NCBI GenBank assembly: GCA_016870915.1
Contig: VFZY01000028.1
Location: forward strand, 1-42,924
DNA: 42,924 nucleotides
Source of the DNA: Acidobacteriota bacterium
Lineage (GTDB): Bacteria; Acidobacteriota; Terriglobia; Bryobacterales; Bryobacteraceae
Reading direction: 5' to 3'
Of the stretch, positions 1-7,694 are shown piece by piece (within the stretch, counting starts at the first letter, position 1; each line of letters opens with the position of its first letter). The position numbers and the translations under genes were made by a program. Under the pieces are notes generated by a model, which saw nothing but the letters and a program-made list of their open reading frames with translations, was not told the DNA's origin and searched no databases.

Positions 1-148
1 GTTTTGTTTGTCACCCATTGGGTGCTGTCCTCCGCAGGGGTCTTCGCTGCCTTCAAACCCCTATCGATATTGATGCGGACGAGCATCCAGGAGATTCGCA
101 CGCGCGGCTCAAAACGGAAATGTGGGTTATAATCGGCGGAAGGCCGGC
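1..148. other. Left edge, no supported gene
   Basis: No recognisable coding sequence. Plus frame 1 is open from the edge to a TAA at 130-132, but its 43 residues resemble nothing I know. Positions 12-24 hold an odd palindrome, CACCCA-T-TGGGTG. The 3' part carries the likely promoter of the downstream kinase gene. Confidence 0.5.
128..133 (+). promoter_or_regulatory. Perfect -10 hexamer TATAAT ahead of the sensor kinase
   Basis: TATAAT matches the sigma-70 -10 consensus 6/6. It ends 15 bases before the GTG at 149, which would give a leader of about 9 nt. No good -35 is visible 16-18 bases upstream. The hexamer lies inside the longer open frame starting at GTG 122, which argues against that earlier start. 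Confidence 0.45.
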
Positions 149-1465
149 GTGCTCGACGAACAACTGATGCTGCTGCTGTTGCAGGTGGCCGTGGCGGCCG
201 CCGTGGCCAGCATTCTGGCCCGTCTGAATGCCTTTGTCCGCATGCTGATGCGCGAAGAGCGCAGCTTCGAGCAGCGGCTGCTCATGGCGCTGGCGTTCGG
301 GGCCGTTTTCGGCGGCGGCGTCGCGGTGCGGGTGGTCACCGGCACCTACAAGGCGGCCGATCTCGCGGTGGCGGGCAGCTTTCTGGCGGGGGTCCTGGGC
401 GGCTACGTGGCAGGGCTGATCTCGGGCATCCTGATCTCTCTACCTGCCATGCTCGCATCCGAGTTCCTCACCATGCCGTTCGTGGCGGGCGTGGGCGTGC
501 TGGGCGGATTAATCCGCGATCTGTCGCCCAACCCGGAGGAGATCTGGCGCTTTTCGCCGGTCTTCAACACGCTGGCTCATACGCGAGATCTGTTCCGGGG
601 CAATGTGCCACCCAACCTCTGGTTTCAACTGGTATTCATTGCTTCCATCCTGTTTTCGGAACTGTTGCGCTATGGCGCGAGCCTCATTTTCCCCGAGCGC
701 ATCTTCGCGCCGCTGCCGGCCGCAGCGCAGGATACGGCCTGGCGTCTGATCGCCCCCTACGCAGCCACGCTTCTGTGCACGGTGGTGCCGCTGCGCATCT
801 GGAACGGAGCGCGCACGGAACGGAAGCTTGAGGCGCAGAAGCTGCTCATCAACGAAGCCCGGCTGCAGGCGTTGCAGAGCCAGATCAACCCCCACTTTCT
901 GTTCAACACCCTCAACTCCATCTCATCGCTGGTCCGCACCAACCCGGAGCAGGCGCGGGCGGTGATCTACAAGCTGTCAAGCATCCTGCGCCGGCTGCTG
1001 CGCAAACACGAAAACGTGGCTCCGCTGCGGGACGAACTTTCGTTTATCGAGGATTATCTTTCGATCGAGATGGTCCGTTTCGGGGAGAAGCTGCGTTTTG
1101 TCAGGGACGTGGAAGCGGGGGCGATGAACTGCCTGGTGCCGGGGATGCTTTTGCAGCCGCTGGTTGAGAATTCGATCAAGCACGGCCTGGCGTCGAAGCT
1201 GGGCGGCGGAACCATTCGGGTGACTGGCCGCCTGGAGTCCGGGCGGCTGCGGATCACGGTGGAGGATGATGGCGTAGGCATACCGGATGAGCGGATGGAA
1301 CGGCTTTTCGACCACGGCATCGGCGTGAACAACGTGAATGAGCGGCTGAAGGTGTTGTACGGCGACACATACCGGATGGAGATCGACAGCCGGCCGGGCG
1401 AGGGCACCAGAATCGAGATCGAACTGCCGGAAGGGCCGTCCGCCACAATTCGCAAACCAGCCTGA
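149..1465 (+). CDS. LytS/YehU-type membrane sensor histidine kinase
   Basis: This is a membrane sensor kinase of the LytS/YehU class (438 aa), which autophosphorylates on histidine and normally passes phosphate to a LytTR-type response regulator. About five hydrophobic segments fill roughly residues 5-220. The His_kinase box INPHFLFNTLNSI follows (phospho-His near residue 249). The HATPase N box LVENSIKHG lies near 338-346, then DDGVG and a G-box GEGTR. I chose GTG 149 because GGAAGG lies 5 bases upstream and the -10 hexamer sits at 128-133. GTG 122 and ATG 167 are alternatives. No response regulator is next to it, so it is an orphan in this window; the partner may lie beyond the left edge. 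The ligand is not evident from the sequence. Confidence 0.88.
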   Translation: MLDEQLMLLLLQVAVAAAVASILARLNAFVRMLMREERSFEQRLLMALAFGAVFGGGVAVRVVTGTYKAADLAVAGSFLAGVLGGYVAGLISGILISLPAMLASEFLTMPFVAGVGVLGGLIRDLSPNPEEIWRFSPVFNTLAHTRDLFRGNVPPNLWFQLVFIASILFSELLRYGASLIFPERIFAPLPAAAQDTAWRLIAPYAATLLCTVVPLRIWNGARTERKLEAQKLLINEARLQALQSQINPHFLFNTLNSISSLVRTNPEQARAVIYKLSSILRRLLRKHENVAPLRDELSFIEDYLSIEMVRFGEKLRFVRDVEAGAMNCLVPGMLLQPLVENSIKHGLASKLGGGTIRVTGRLESGRLRITVEDDGVGIPDERMERLFDHGIGVNNVNERLKVLYGDTYRMEIDSRPGEGTRIEIELPEGPSATIRKPA

Positions 1466-1631
1466 GGTATTCGGTCCGCGCGCCGCGCTATCTGTTGCAA
1501 AGCGACAATTCATTCCAAATGGCGATTGAAGCCGGCCGCCGCGCGATCTGACACATCGGAGGAGGCGGCGGTTGGCCAAAGCCGTTCCATCCCGATTCTT
1601 CCGGGCCGCTTGCGGCGCGGGCGATGACACT

Positions 1632-1673
1632 AGGGGCCGCGTGACGAGAGGTCATCACGTGGCCCCTTTTTTT
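1632..1673 (+). terminator. Strong rho-independent terminator
   Basis: A 13-bp stem (1632-1644 with 1655-1667, a single G-T wobble) encloses a 10-nt loop and is followed by seven T at 1667-1673. It lies 166 bases after the kinase stop and 40 bases before the DUF2911 start. It therefore ends the kinase transcript or an unannotated short RNA from the 1466-1631 gap, where I see no coding sequence. Confidence 0.85.
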
Positions 1674-1713
1674 CCATGGCAGAATGGACTCTGATGGAAG
1701 GAGATCGCCTCGC

Positions 1714-2229
1714 ATGAGAATTCTACCCCTCGCCCTGGCCGCCGCCTCTCTGTGGGCCCAGAGCCCGTCCGCGTCGGAATCGAAGACCGTTGGCGGCAAG
1801 ACGGTCAGCATCAGTTACAATTCACCTCGTGTCAACGGCCGCGCCGGCAAGCTGTTCGGCAAGGACGGGCGCATCGGCCAGGACCCGGGTTACCCGGTGT
1901 GGCGGGCGGGGGTCAATGCGGCCACCAAATTTCACACCGACGCCGATCTGAAGATCGGCTCTCTCGACGTTCCGAAGGGCGATTACACGCTGTTTGTCGA
2001 TCTTTCGGATCCCAACGTCTGGCAACTCATTGTCAACAAGCAGACCGGCCAATGGGGCCTTCGGTATGACAAAGCGCAGGACCTGGGCCGCGTGCCGATG
2101 GCGATGGCCAAGCCGCCCGCGCTGGTGGAGAATCTTAAGTACACGCTGACGGAGTCGGGCGCCGGCGCGTTGAAGCTGACCCTGGAGTGGGAGAACGCCG
2201 GCGGTTCCGTTCAGATCACGGTGAAGTAG
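1714..2229 (+). CDS. Secreted DUF2911 family protein
   Basis: This 171-aa protein has a short Sec-type signal peptide (MRILPLALAAASLWAQ) and then a DUF2911-like beta-rich domain. Typical features are the early ISYNSPRVNGR stretch, the VWRAGVNAATKFHTDADLKIG core and the LPKGDYTLFVDL-like segment. The family is widespread in Acidobacteria and Bacteroidetes and has no established biochemical role. The start at 1714 is supported by AAGGAG at 1698-1703, 10 bases upstream; an in-frame codon at 1684 would place extra residues before the signal peptide. murA begins 12 bases after its stop, so the two are probably cotranscribed from a promoter after the terminator at 1632-1673. Confidence 0.8.
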   Translation: MRILPLALAAASLWAQSPSASESKTVGGKTVSISYNSPRVNGRAGKLFGKDGRIGQDPGYPVWRAGVNAATKFHTDADLKIGSLDVPKGDYTLFVDLSDPNVWQLIVNKQTGQWGLRYDKAQDLGRVPMAMAKPPALVENLKYTLTESGAGALKLTLEWENAGGSVQITVK

Positions 2230-2241
2230 CTCGCATCAGGC

Positions 2242-3528
2242 ATGGATAAGTTTCTGATTGAGGGCGGCCGCCCGCTCGAAGGACTGATTGAGGTGAGCGG
2301 CGCCAAGAACTCAGCCCTGCCGGTGCTGGCGGCGGCGTTGTTGACCGATGAACCGGTGGTGCTGGAAGGCATTCCGCCGGTGCGCGACATTGGCACCATG
2401 CAGTCCCTGCTGGCCCACTGCGGGGCGCGGGTTGCGGTGGACGGCACCACGGTGACGGTGCATGCCGGGGATCTGCCGCGGCCCGAGGCGCCCTATGACG
2501 TGGTGAAGACCATGCGCGCTTCGAGTCTGGTGCTGGGTCCGCTGTGTGCGCGCACGGGCCGTGCCCGCGTCTCGATGCCGGGCGGGTGCGCCATCGGGGC
2601 GCGGCCCATCAACCTGCACGTGAATGGGTTGGAGCAACTGGGTGCGACGCTCGAACAGGATCACGGGTACCTGGAGGCCCGCGCGCCGGGACGGTTGCGG
2701 GGCGGCCTGATTCACTTTGACCGCATCACGGTGACCGGCACCGAGGACCTGATGATGGCGGCGACGCTGGCCGAAGGGGAGACGGTGCTGGGCAATGCGG
2801 CTCGTGAGCCGGAGGTTGTCGATCTGGCCGAACTGCTGATCAAGATGGGCGCGCGGATTGAGGGCGCGGGCAGTTCGACCATCCGGATCGAGGGCGTGAC
2901 GAAACTGCACGGCGCCCGGCATCGCATCATTCCGGACCGCATTGAAGCGGGCACGTTCCTGATCGCGGCGGCGGCCACGCGCGGCGACCTTGCCGTGGCC
3001 GGCTGTGTCCCGGAGCACCTTACGGCTCTGATCGCCAAGCTCAGGCAGGCCGGGGTGGCGGTGGAGGAGACGGCTCCGGATACGCTGCGCGTGTTCGGCG
3101 GAGCGCGTGAGTTGAACAGCGTGGATATCAAGACGGAAGAGCATCCCGGTTTCGCCACGGATCTTCAGGCGCAGTTCATGGCTCTGATGACCCAGGCGCG
3201 CGGGATTTCCTTCGTCACAGAGAACATTTTCGAGAACCGCTTCATGCACGTCCAGGAACTGGTGCGCATGGGTGCCAACATCCGCATTGAAGGGCGGCAG
3301 GCGATTGTTGCCGGGCCGCGCCGGTTGAGCGGCGCCGAAGTGATTGCCTCGGACCTGCGCGCAAGCGCGTCCCTGGTGATCGCGGGCCTGATGGCGGATG
3401 GCGAAACCACGCTCGACCGCGTCTATCACATTGACCGCGGATACGAGAAAATTGAACAAAAACTTTGCGCCGTGGGCGCGCGCATCCGGCGGGTATCGGG
3501 TACGCTGGCACGCTCCTCGGAAGCCTGA
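2242..3528 (+). CDS. murA: UDP-N-acetylglucosamine 1-carboxyvinyltransferase MurA
   Basis: This is the first committed step of peptidoglycan synthesis: transfer of enolpyruvate from PEP to UDP-GlcNAc in the cytoplasm. The 428-aa length is normal for MurA. The substrate-contacting Lys is in SGAKNSALP (Lys22). The PEP-binding Cys is Cys116 in PGGCAIGARPINLH, so a fosfomycin-sensitive Cys-type enzyme is expected from family knowledge. Further conserved blocks are RIEAGTF and HPGFATDLQAQ. The gene follows the DUF2911 gene by 12 bases and precedes the rhodanese gene by 15. No strong Shine-Dalgarno sequence is visible before the ATG, which fits translational coupling with the gene upstream. Confidence 0.97.
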   Translation: MDKFLIEGGRPLEGLIEVSGAKNSALPVLAAALLTDEPVVLEGIPPVRDIGTMQSLLAHCGARVAVDGTTVTVHAGDLPRPEAPYDVVKTMRASSLVLGPLCARTGRARVSMPGGCAIGARPINLHVNGLEQLGATLEQDHGYLEARAPGRLRGGLIHFDRITVTGTEDLMMAATLAEGETVLGNAAREPEVVDLAELLIKMGARIEGAGSSTIRIEGVTKLHGARHRIIPDRIEAGTFLIAAAATRGDLAVAGCVPEHLTALIAKLRQAGVAVEETAPDTLRVFGGARELNSVDIKTEEHPGFATDLQAQFMALMTQARGISFVTENIFENRFMHVQELVRMGANIRIEGRQAIVAGPRRLSGAEVIASDLRASASLVIAGLMADGETTLDRVYHIDRGYEKIEQKLCAVGARIRRVSGTLARSSEA

Positions 3529-3543
3529 TGAAGGAGATCCCGC

Positions 3544-3912
3544 ATGAAGCACAACCCTGGTTTTCTGGCTCTGGTGAACGACGCGAAGAGCCGCGTCGCC
3601 GAGATGAACATCGATCAATACAAGGAGATGCTGGCCGCGGGTGAGGAACACATTCTCATCGACACGCGGGAGGAGAGCGAGTGGGCCGCAGGGCACGCCG
3701 CCAACGCCATCCACCTGGGCAAAGGCATCATAGAACGCGACATTGAGACGCGGGTTCCCGACAAGGCGGCGAAGCTCATCCTGTATTGCGGCGGCGGCTT
3801 CCGTTCCGCCCTGGTGGCCGACAATCTGACCAGGATGGGATACGAAAGCGCGATTTCACTGGATGGCGGCTGGCGGGCCATCAGTGGTTCCGGCATTCCG
3901 CTGGCGAAGTAG
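3544..3912 (+). CDS. Single-domain rhodanese-like sulfurtransferase
   Basis: A 122-aa cytoplasmic rhodanese homology domain, the size of a stand-alone GlpE/PspE-type protein. The domain opens with the LIDTREESEWAAGHAANAIHL block (residues 38-58), typical of rhodanese. It carries a six-residue active-site loop after LYC (CGGGFRS, nucleophile Cys82), the length expected for sulfur rather than phosphate substrates. AAGGAG at 3531-3536 supports the ATG at 3544. It lies 15 bases after murA and is probably in the same transcript. The natural sulfur donor and acceptor cannot be told from sequence. Confidence 0.9.
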   Translation: MKHNPGFLALVNDAKSRVAEMNIDQYKEMLAAGEEHILIDTREESEWAAGHAANAIHLGKGIIERDIETRVPDKAAKLILYCGGGFRSALVADNLTRMGYESAISLDGGWRAISGSGIPLAK

Positions 3913-3946
3913 CGGCTTGCGTCTGCGCGACTGGCCTCCGGGGTAA

Positions 3947-4000
3947 GGGTAACCCGGCCGGGGCGACGCGTAACCCCGCCGGGGCGAAGGGTAACCTTGT
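3947..4000. repeat. 21-bp tandem repeat, about 2.5 copies
   Basis: Two full copies (3947-3967 and 3968-3988) differ at three of 21 positions, and a partial third starts at 3989. Each copy carries GTAACC, so this motif recurs exactly every 21 bases at 3949, 3970 and 3991, about two helical turns apart. It lies between the rhodanese stop and the esterase start (4027). It could be a regulatory site array or a relic of slippage. Confidence 0.7.
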
Positions 4001-4026
4001 GTGCGGCAAAATGAGTCCTTGTACAC

Positions 4027-5151
4027 ATGAAGTTGTTCGTTGCCCTCACCATCGCGGCCACTGCGCTCGCACAGAACGCCGCGCCCCCGGCGCCGGTTCG
4101 TTCGCCCGAAGTGGGCGCTGACCGCACGGTCACCTTCCGGCTGCGGGCCCCCAATGCCAGGGAAGTGCTGGTGAGCATTGAAGGCCAGACGCAACGCGTG
4201 GCGCTTGCCAAGGACGAAAAGGGCGTATGGTCCGGCACGTCGGCGGCGCTGGAGCCCGATCTGTACGGCTACTCATTCCTCGCCGATGGTGTGGCGCTGA
4301 TTGACCCCGGTAATCCGGCCATGAAGCCGAACCTTCTGAACACCCAGAGCGTGGTGCATGTGCCAGGCAACGGCCTGGTGTGGGAGGTGGCCGATGTGCC
4401 GCACGGCACGCTGCACCGGCACCCCTACAAGAGCGCGGTGGTGGGCGATCAGCGCGAGTATTTCGTCTACACGCCCGCCGGATACGACCCTGCCGCCAGG
4501 AAGACGTATCCTGTGCTCTACCTGCTGCACGGGTTCTCCGATGACGCCAGCGGCTGGTCCGCGGTGGGAAAGGCGCACGTGATTCTGGACAACCTGATCG
4601 CGCAGGGCAAGGCGGAACCAATGCTGGTGGTGATGCCGTTGGGCTATGGCGCGCCGGAAATCGTGCGTGCGGGTTTTGGCGGCTTCCGCGACCCGGGGCT
4701 TCGCCAGCGCAACTTTGACCGGTTCCGCGAGGCTTTGCTGACCGAGGTGCTGCCGGCCGTCGAGAAGTCGTATCGCGTGAACAAGGACCGCGAGCAGCGC
4801 GCCATTGCCGGCCTTTCAATGGGCGGCGCGGAAACGCTGTACACGGGCCTCAACAACATCGACAAGTTCGCCTACGTGGCCGCGTTTTCGGCCGGCGGCA
4901 ACACGGAGGACTACGCGGCGGCCTATCCCAACCTTACGGCCAAGCAGGCCAACGCCGGGTTGAAGATGCTGTGGATCGGGTGCGGCACCGAAGACCGTCT
5001 GATGGAGAGCAACCGCAAGTTCCGGCAGTGGCTGAAGTCGAAGGAGATCAACGTCACGGAAGTGGAGACGCCGGGCGGGCACACCTGGCTGGTGTGGCGG
5101 CGGTATCTGGCGGAGATCGCGCCGGCCCTGTTCAAGAAGAAGGTATCGTAA
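4027..5151 (+). CDS. Secreted esterase with N-terminal E-set (CBM48-like) domain
   Basis: A 374-aa secreted hydrolase of the esterase D / feruloyl-esterase type. A Sec signal peptide (residues 1-15, ending ALAQ) precedes an immunoglobulin-like E-set domain (about 30-115). The alpha/beta-hydrolase domain follows (about 135-370) with the oxyanion-side LLHGFSDDASGW. The catalytic Ser264 is in GLSMGG, the likely Asp is 323 (CGTEDRL), and the His is 352 (PGGHTWLVW). Related proteins cleave ester links on plant polysaccharides, such as feruloyl or acetyl groups on xylan; the substrate here is an inference. No clear ribosome-binding site precedes the ATG. The 21-bp repeat lies directly upstream and the next gene starts 49 bases downstream. 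Confidence 0.88.
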   Translation: MKLFVALTIAATALAQNAAPPAPVRSPEVGADRTVTFRLRAPNAREVLVSIEGQTQRVALAKDEKGVWSGTSAALEPDLYGYSFLADGVALIDPGNPAMKPNLLNTQSVVHVPGNGLVWEVADVPHGTLHRHPYKSAVVGDQREYFVYTPAGYDPAARKTYPVLYLLHGFSDDASGWSAVGKAHVILDNLIAQGKAEPMLVVMPLGYGAPEIVRAGFGGFRDPGLRQRNFDRFREALLTEVLPAVEKSYRVNKDREQRAIAGLSMGGAETLYTGLNNIDKFAYVAAFSAGGNTEDYAAAYPNLTAKQANAGLKMLWIGCGTEDRLMESNRKFRQWLKSKEINVTEVETPGGHTWLVWRRYLAEIAPALFKKKVS

Positions 5152-5179
5152 ACGGAGATGCCTGAGCCCGGCGGCTGCG

Positions 5180-5188
5180 TGGTACGCT
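5180..5188 (+). promoter_or_regulatory. Extended -10-like motif TGG-TACGCT
   Basis: TG-N-TACGCT ends 12 bases before the ATG at 5201, so transcription would begin about 6 nt before the start codon. The hexamer matches consensus at only three positions, but the extended TG compensates. No Shine-Dalgarno sequence precedes this gene. Confidence 0.35.
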
Positions 5189-5200
5189 GATCTCTTCCAC

Positions 5201-6205
5201 ATGAGAATCGCCGTCGCCGGGTTGGGCTTCATGGGCGCCACCCACATCAAGGCCATACGCAAGAGTTCCACCGTTGCCTTGGCAGCCGTGGTGAGTTCAG
5301 ATGCCTCCAAGCTGGCTGGCGATCTGTCGGCGATTGCGGGCAACCTGGGCGGCCCCGGCGAACGGCAGGATTTTTCCGGCATCGGACGCTACCAGACGCT
5401 GGATGAGGCCCTGGCGGACCCCGCGATCGACGCCGTGGACTTGTGTCTGCCCACCGACCTGCACAAGTCCGCCACGCTGGCGGCGCTGGCCGCGGGCAAG
5501 CATGTTCTGGTTGAAAAACCCATGGCGCTGGATGCCGCCGAGTGTGACGCCATGATCACGGGCGCGCGCCAGGCGGGCCGCGTGCTGATGGTGGCGCAGG
5601 TGCTGCGGTTTTTTCCGATGTACACGGCAACTGCGGAACGTCTGCCCTCGCTGGGAAGGATGCTCAACGCCACGTTCCGCCGCCGCTGCGCCGCGCCCAC
5701 CTGGGGCAAATGGCTGAAGGACAAGGAACGCTCCGGAGGCGGGGTCTTCGACCTGCTGATCCACGACGTGGACATGATGCTGCACCTGTTCGGCCGGCCG
5801 CGCGGCGTGAGCGCCACCGGCGCCGAGGCGATGCAGGATGGAATCGACACCATCAGCGCCCGCTTCGATTACGGCGACGGCGCGGCCGTGACCATTCTGG
5901 GTGGCTGGCACCAGGGTGCGTATCCGTTTTCCATGGAGTACTCGATTGTCGCCGAGGGAGGGGTGATCGAGTACGGTTCGAACGGTGTGCCGCCTACTTT
6001 GTACCGGCCCGGCGCGGAACCGGAGGCCCTGCCGCAACCCGAAGTGGACGGCTATCAGGGCGAGATCGATTACTTCGGCGCCTGCTGCCTTGAGGGGCGC
6101 GCGCCTGAGCTTTGCCGGCCCGAGGATTCGGCGCTGGCGACACATTTGACGCGCCTGATGTCGGAGGCGCGGAGACATTCCGGGGAGACCATACCATGTC
6201 ATTGA
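5201..6205 (+). CDS. Gfo/Idh/MocA family NAD(P)-dependent oxidoreductase
   Basis: A 334-aa cytoplasmic dehydrogenase. The Rossmann nucleotide loop is GLGFMG (residues 7-12). The family signature EKPMAL (Lys106) and the catalytic-region HDVDMMLHLFG (around 188) are both present. Members oxidise hydroxyls of sugars, inositols or sugar derivatives. No signal peptide is visible, in contrast with the second family member at 18571. Its last 10 bases overlap the next gene, a sugar-phosphate isomerase-like protein. The pair therefore probably acts in one sugar or polyol catabolic route, as such gene pairs often do; the actual substrate is unknown. Confidence 0.92.
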   Translation: MRIAVAGLGFMGATHIKAIRKSSTVALAAVVSSDASKLAGDLSAIAGNLGGPGERQDFSGIGRYQTLDEALADPAIDAVDLCLPTDLHKSATLAALAAGKHVLVEKPMALDAAECDAMITGARQAGRVLMVAQVLRFFPMYTATAERLPSLGRMLNATFRRRCAAPTWGKWLKDKERSGGGVFDLLIHDVDMMLHLFGRPRGVSATGAEAMQDGIDTISARFDYGDGAAVTILGGWHQGAYPFSMEYSIVAEGGVIEYGSNGVPPTLYRPGAEPEALPQPEVDGYQGEIDYFGACCLEGRAPELCRPEDSALATHLTRLMSEARRHSGETIPCH

Positions 6206-7032
6206 GACCGTTGGAAGCAGGGGCGATGTTCTGGGCGGGGCGCGATCCGCTGGAGACGGTGCGCGAGGTGAAGTCCCTGGGCGCGCGATCGGGACAGTTG
6301 GGCGTTCCCGGCGATCTGGACCTGGCCGGCGCCGCGGCCGGCTGGCGGGCGGCGATTGAGGCGGAAGGTTTCGCCCTGGTGACGGTCTTTGCGGCCTATG
6401 TCGGCGAAGACTACGCGGACATTCCCACCGTGGAGAGGACCGTCGGCTTTATCCCGCCAGGCTTCCGGGCCGAGCGGGAAGCGCGGACTCTGGAGGTGAT
6501 CGATTTCGCGGCGGCGGTGGGTGTGCGCAGTTTCGCCTGCCACATCGGCTGCGTGCCGGAAGACCGGGCCGACGGGAATTACACGGCGGTGCGCGACATG
6601 GTACGCCGCATCTGCGACCACGCGGCTTCGCACGGCATGAACTTCGCGCTGGAAACCGGCCAGGAGCCCGCCAAGGTGCTGCTTGAGTTCTTCGAGGACG
6701 TGGCGCGCCCGAATCTCGCGGTGAACTTCGACCCGGCGAACATGATCCTCTACGGGTCAGGCGATCCCATTGAGGCGCTGGGCATTCTGGGGCCCCACGT
6801 TGTTTCCGTGCATGCCAAGGACGGCGATTGGCCGAATCCCGCGGTGGCGGGATCCCTGGGCGTTGAGCGGCCATTGGGTTCCGGCGCGGTGGGCATGGAG
6901 CGCTTTGTGGCGAAACTGCGCGAAATCGGCTACAAGGGCACGCTCAACGTGGAGCGCGAAGGCACCTCGCCGGAGCAGTGGCGTGGCGATGTCGCCGCGG
7001 CGGTGAGTCTGCTGAATTCCCTCACTCAATAG
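6196..7032 (+). CDS. Sugar phosphate isomerase/epimerase (xylose isomerase-like TIM barrel)
   Basis: A 278-aa AP-endonuclease-2-like TIM barrel protein. The four expected metal ligands can be placed: Glu153 (ALETGQE), Asp179 (NFDPANMI), His206 (VSVHAKDGD) and Glu253 (NVEREG). The family isomerises or epimerises ketoses and inositol derivatives at a divalent metal. The ATG at 6196 overlaps the oxidoreductase stop by 10 bases and is preceded by GGGGAGA, so translation is coupled. A longer open frame from 6112 would add residues unlike the family and is not preferred. Substrate not assignable. Confidence 0.9.
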   Translation: MSLRPLEAGAMFWAGRDPLETVREVKSLGARSGQLGVPGDLDLAGAAAGWRAAIEAEGFALVTVFAAYVGEDYADIPTVERTVGFIPPGFRAEREARTLEVIDFAAAVGVRSFACHIGCVPEDRADGNYTAVRDMVRRICDHAASHGMNFALETGQEPAKVLLEFFEDVARPNLAVNFDPANMILYGSGDPIEALGILGPHVVSVHAKDGDWPNPAVAGSLGVERPLGSGAVGMERFVAKLREIGYKGTLNVEREGTSPEQWRGDVAAAVSLLNSLTQ

Positions 7033-7042
7033 GCGGCCTGCG

Positions 7043-7660
7043 GTGGGACTCGAAGCTCAGTGCCTGGCGCGTCATGGCTCCCAGGCCGGGGAGGGCAAGC
7101 TGCAACTGGAAGGGTCCGAACTCCTGTTTCGGGGCGCGTTCCGGCTGAAGATTCAGGTTTCCGAGATCACCCGGCTTGAGGCTAAGGGATCCTCGCTGCA
7201 CGTGGCGTTTGGCTCGGGCCGGGCGGTGTTTCAACTTGGCTCGGCGAAGGATGTCGAGAAGTGGATCGGGAAGATCCGGAATCCTCCCTCGCTGCTGGAC
7301 AAACTGGGCGTGAAGCCGGGGATGCGCGTGGGCGCCGTGGATCTGCGGGACGGTGGATTTCTGGGCGATCTTTCGAAGGTGGCGGCGGAGGTCCACACGG
7401 GGATGCTGCCGCGCGGTCTGGACCTGGTGTTTCTGGGGGTGGAGAGCGTGGAGGCGCTGGCTGGACTGCGCGGTATGGAACACCATATCACCCAGGCCGG
7501 GGGCATCTGGGTGATCTATCCGAAGGGCAGCAAGGCCGTCACGCAGAGCGATGTGATGGCCGCCATGGCGTCTGTCGCTCTTGTCGACGTGAAAGTGGCT
7601 TCCTTTTCGGCCACCCACACGGCGCTCAAAGCCGTGATCCCCGTGCACCGGAGATCGTAG
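7043..7660 (+). CDS. PH-like plus DUF3052-like protein, function unknown
   Basis: A 205-aa soluble protein. Residues 1-85 look like a small beta-barrel of PH/GRAM type (alternating strands GKLQLEGSELLF, FRLKIQVSEITRLE). Residues 86-205 resemble DUF3052: LGVKPGMRVGAVDL, then GGIWVIYPKGSKAVTQSDV, then LVDVKVASFSATHTALKAVIP. DUF3052 has no established function. The GTG start lies 10 bases after the isomerase stop, suggesting the same transcript. No catalytic motif is evident. Confidence 0.65.
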   Translation: MGLEAQCLARHGSQAGEGKLQLEGSELLFRGAFRLKIQVSEITRLEAKGSSLHVAFGSGRAVFQLGSAKDVEKWIGKIRNPPSLLDKLGVKPGMRVGAVDLRDGGFLGDLSKVAAEVHTGMLPRGLDLVFLGVESVEALAGLRGMEHHITQAGGIWVIYPKGSKAVTQSDVMAAMASVALVDVKVASFSATHTALKAVIPVHRRS

Positions 7661-7679
7661 GGAAGAGCCAAGGGTGAAC

Positions 7680-7694
7680 TATCCTGGTACCAGG
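7680..7694 (+). promoter_or_regulatory. -10-like TATCCT overlapping a 12-bp perfect palindrome at the start codon
   Basis: TATCCT lies at 7680-7685, 8 bases before the GTG at 7694. Positions 7683-7694 read CCTGGTACCAGG, a perfect palindrome from the -10 to the first base of the start codon. A dimeric repressor bound there would block both the promoter and initiation. No known operator is recognised. Confidence 0.4.

Noticed and set aside
12-24. CACCCA-T-TGGGTG palindrome as an operator
   Set aside because: A single short site over 100 bases from the nearest start codon with no second copy seen. Chance is a fair explanation.
1-132. Open plus frame at the left edge as the tail of another gene
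   Set aside because: Only 43 residues, no family resemblance, and it runs into the -10 hexamer. Too little to call.
1488-1811. Minus-strand 107-codon frame covering the gap after the kinase
   Set aside because: Runs through the terminator hairpin and into the DUF2911 gene; no motif and no ribosome-binding site.
2311-3714. Minus-strand open frame of 467 codons
   Set aside because: Antisense to murA, which is complete and unambiguous.
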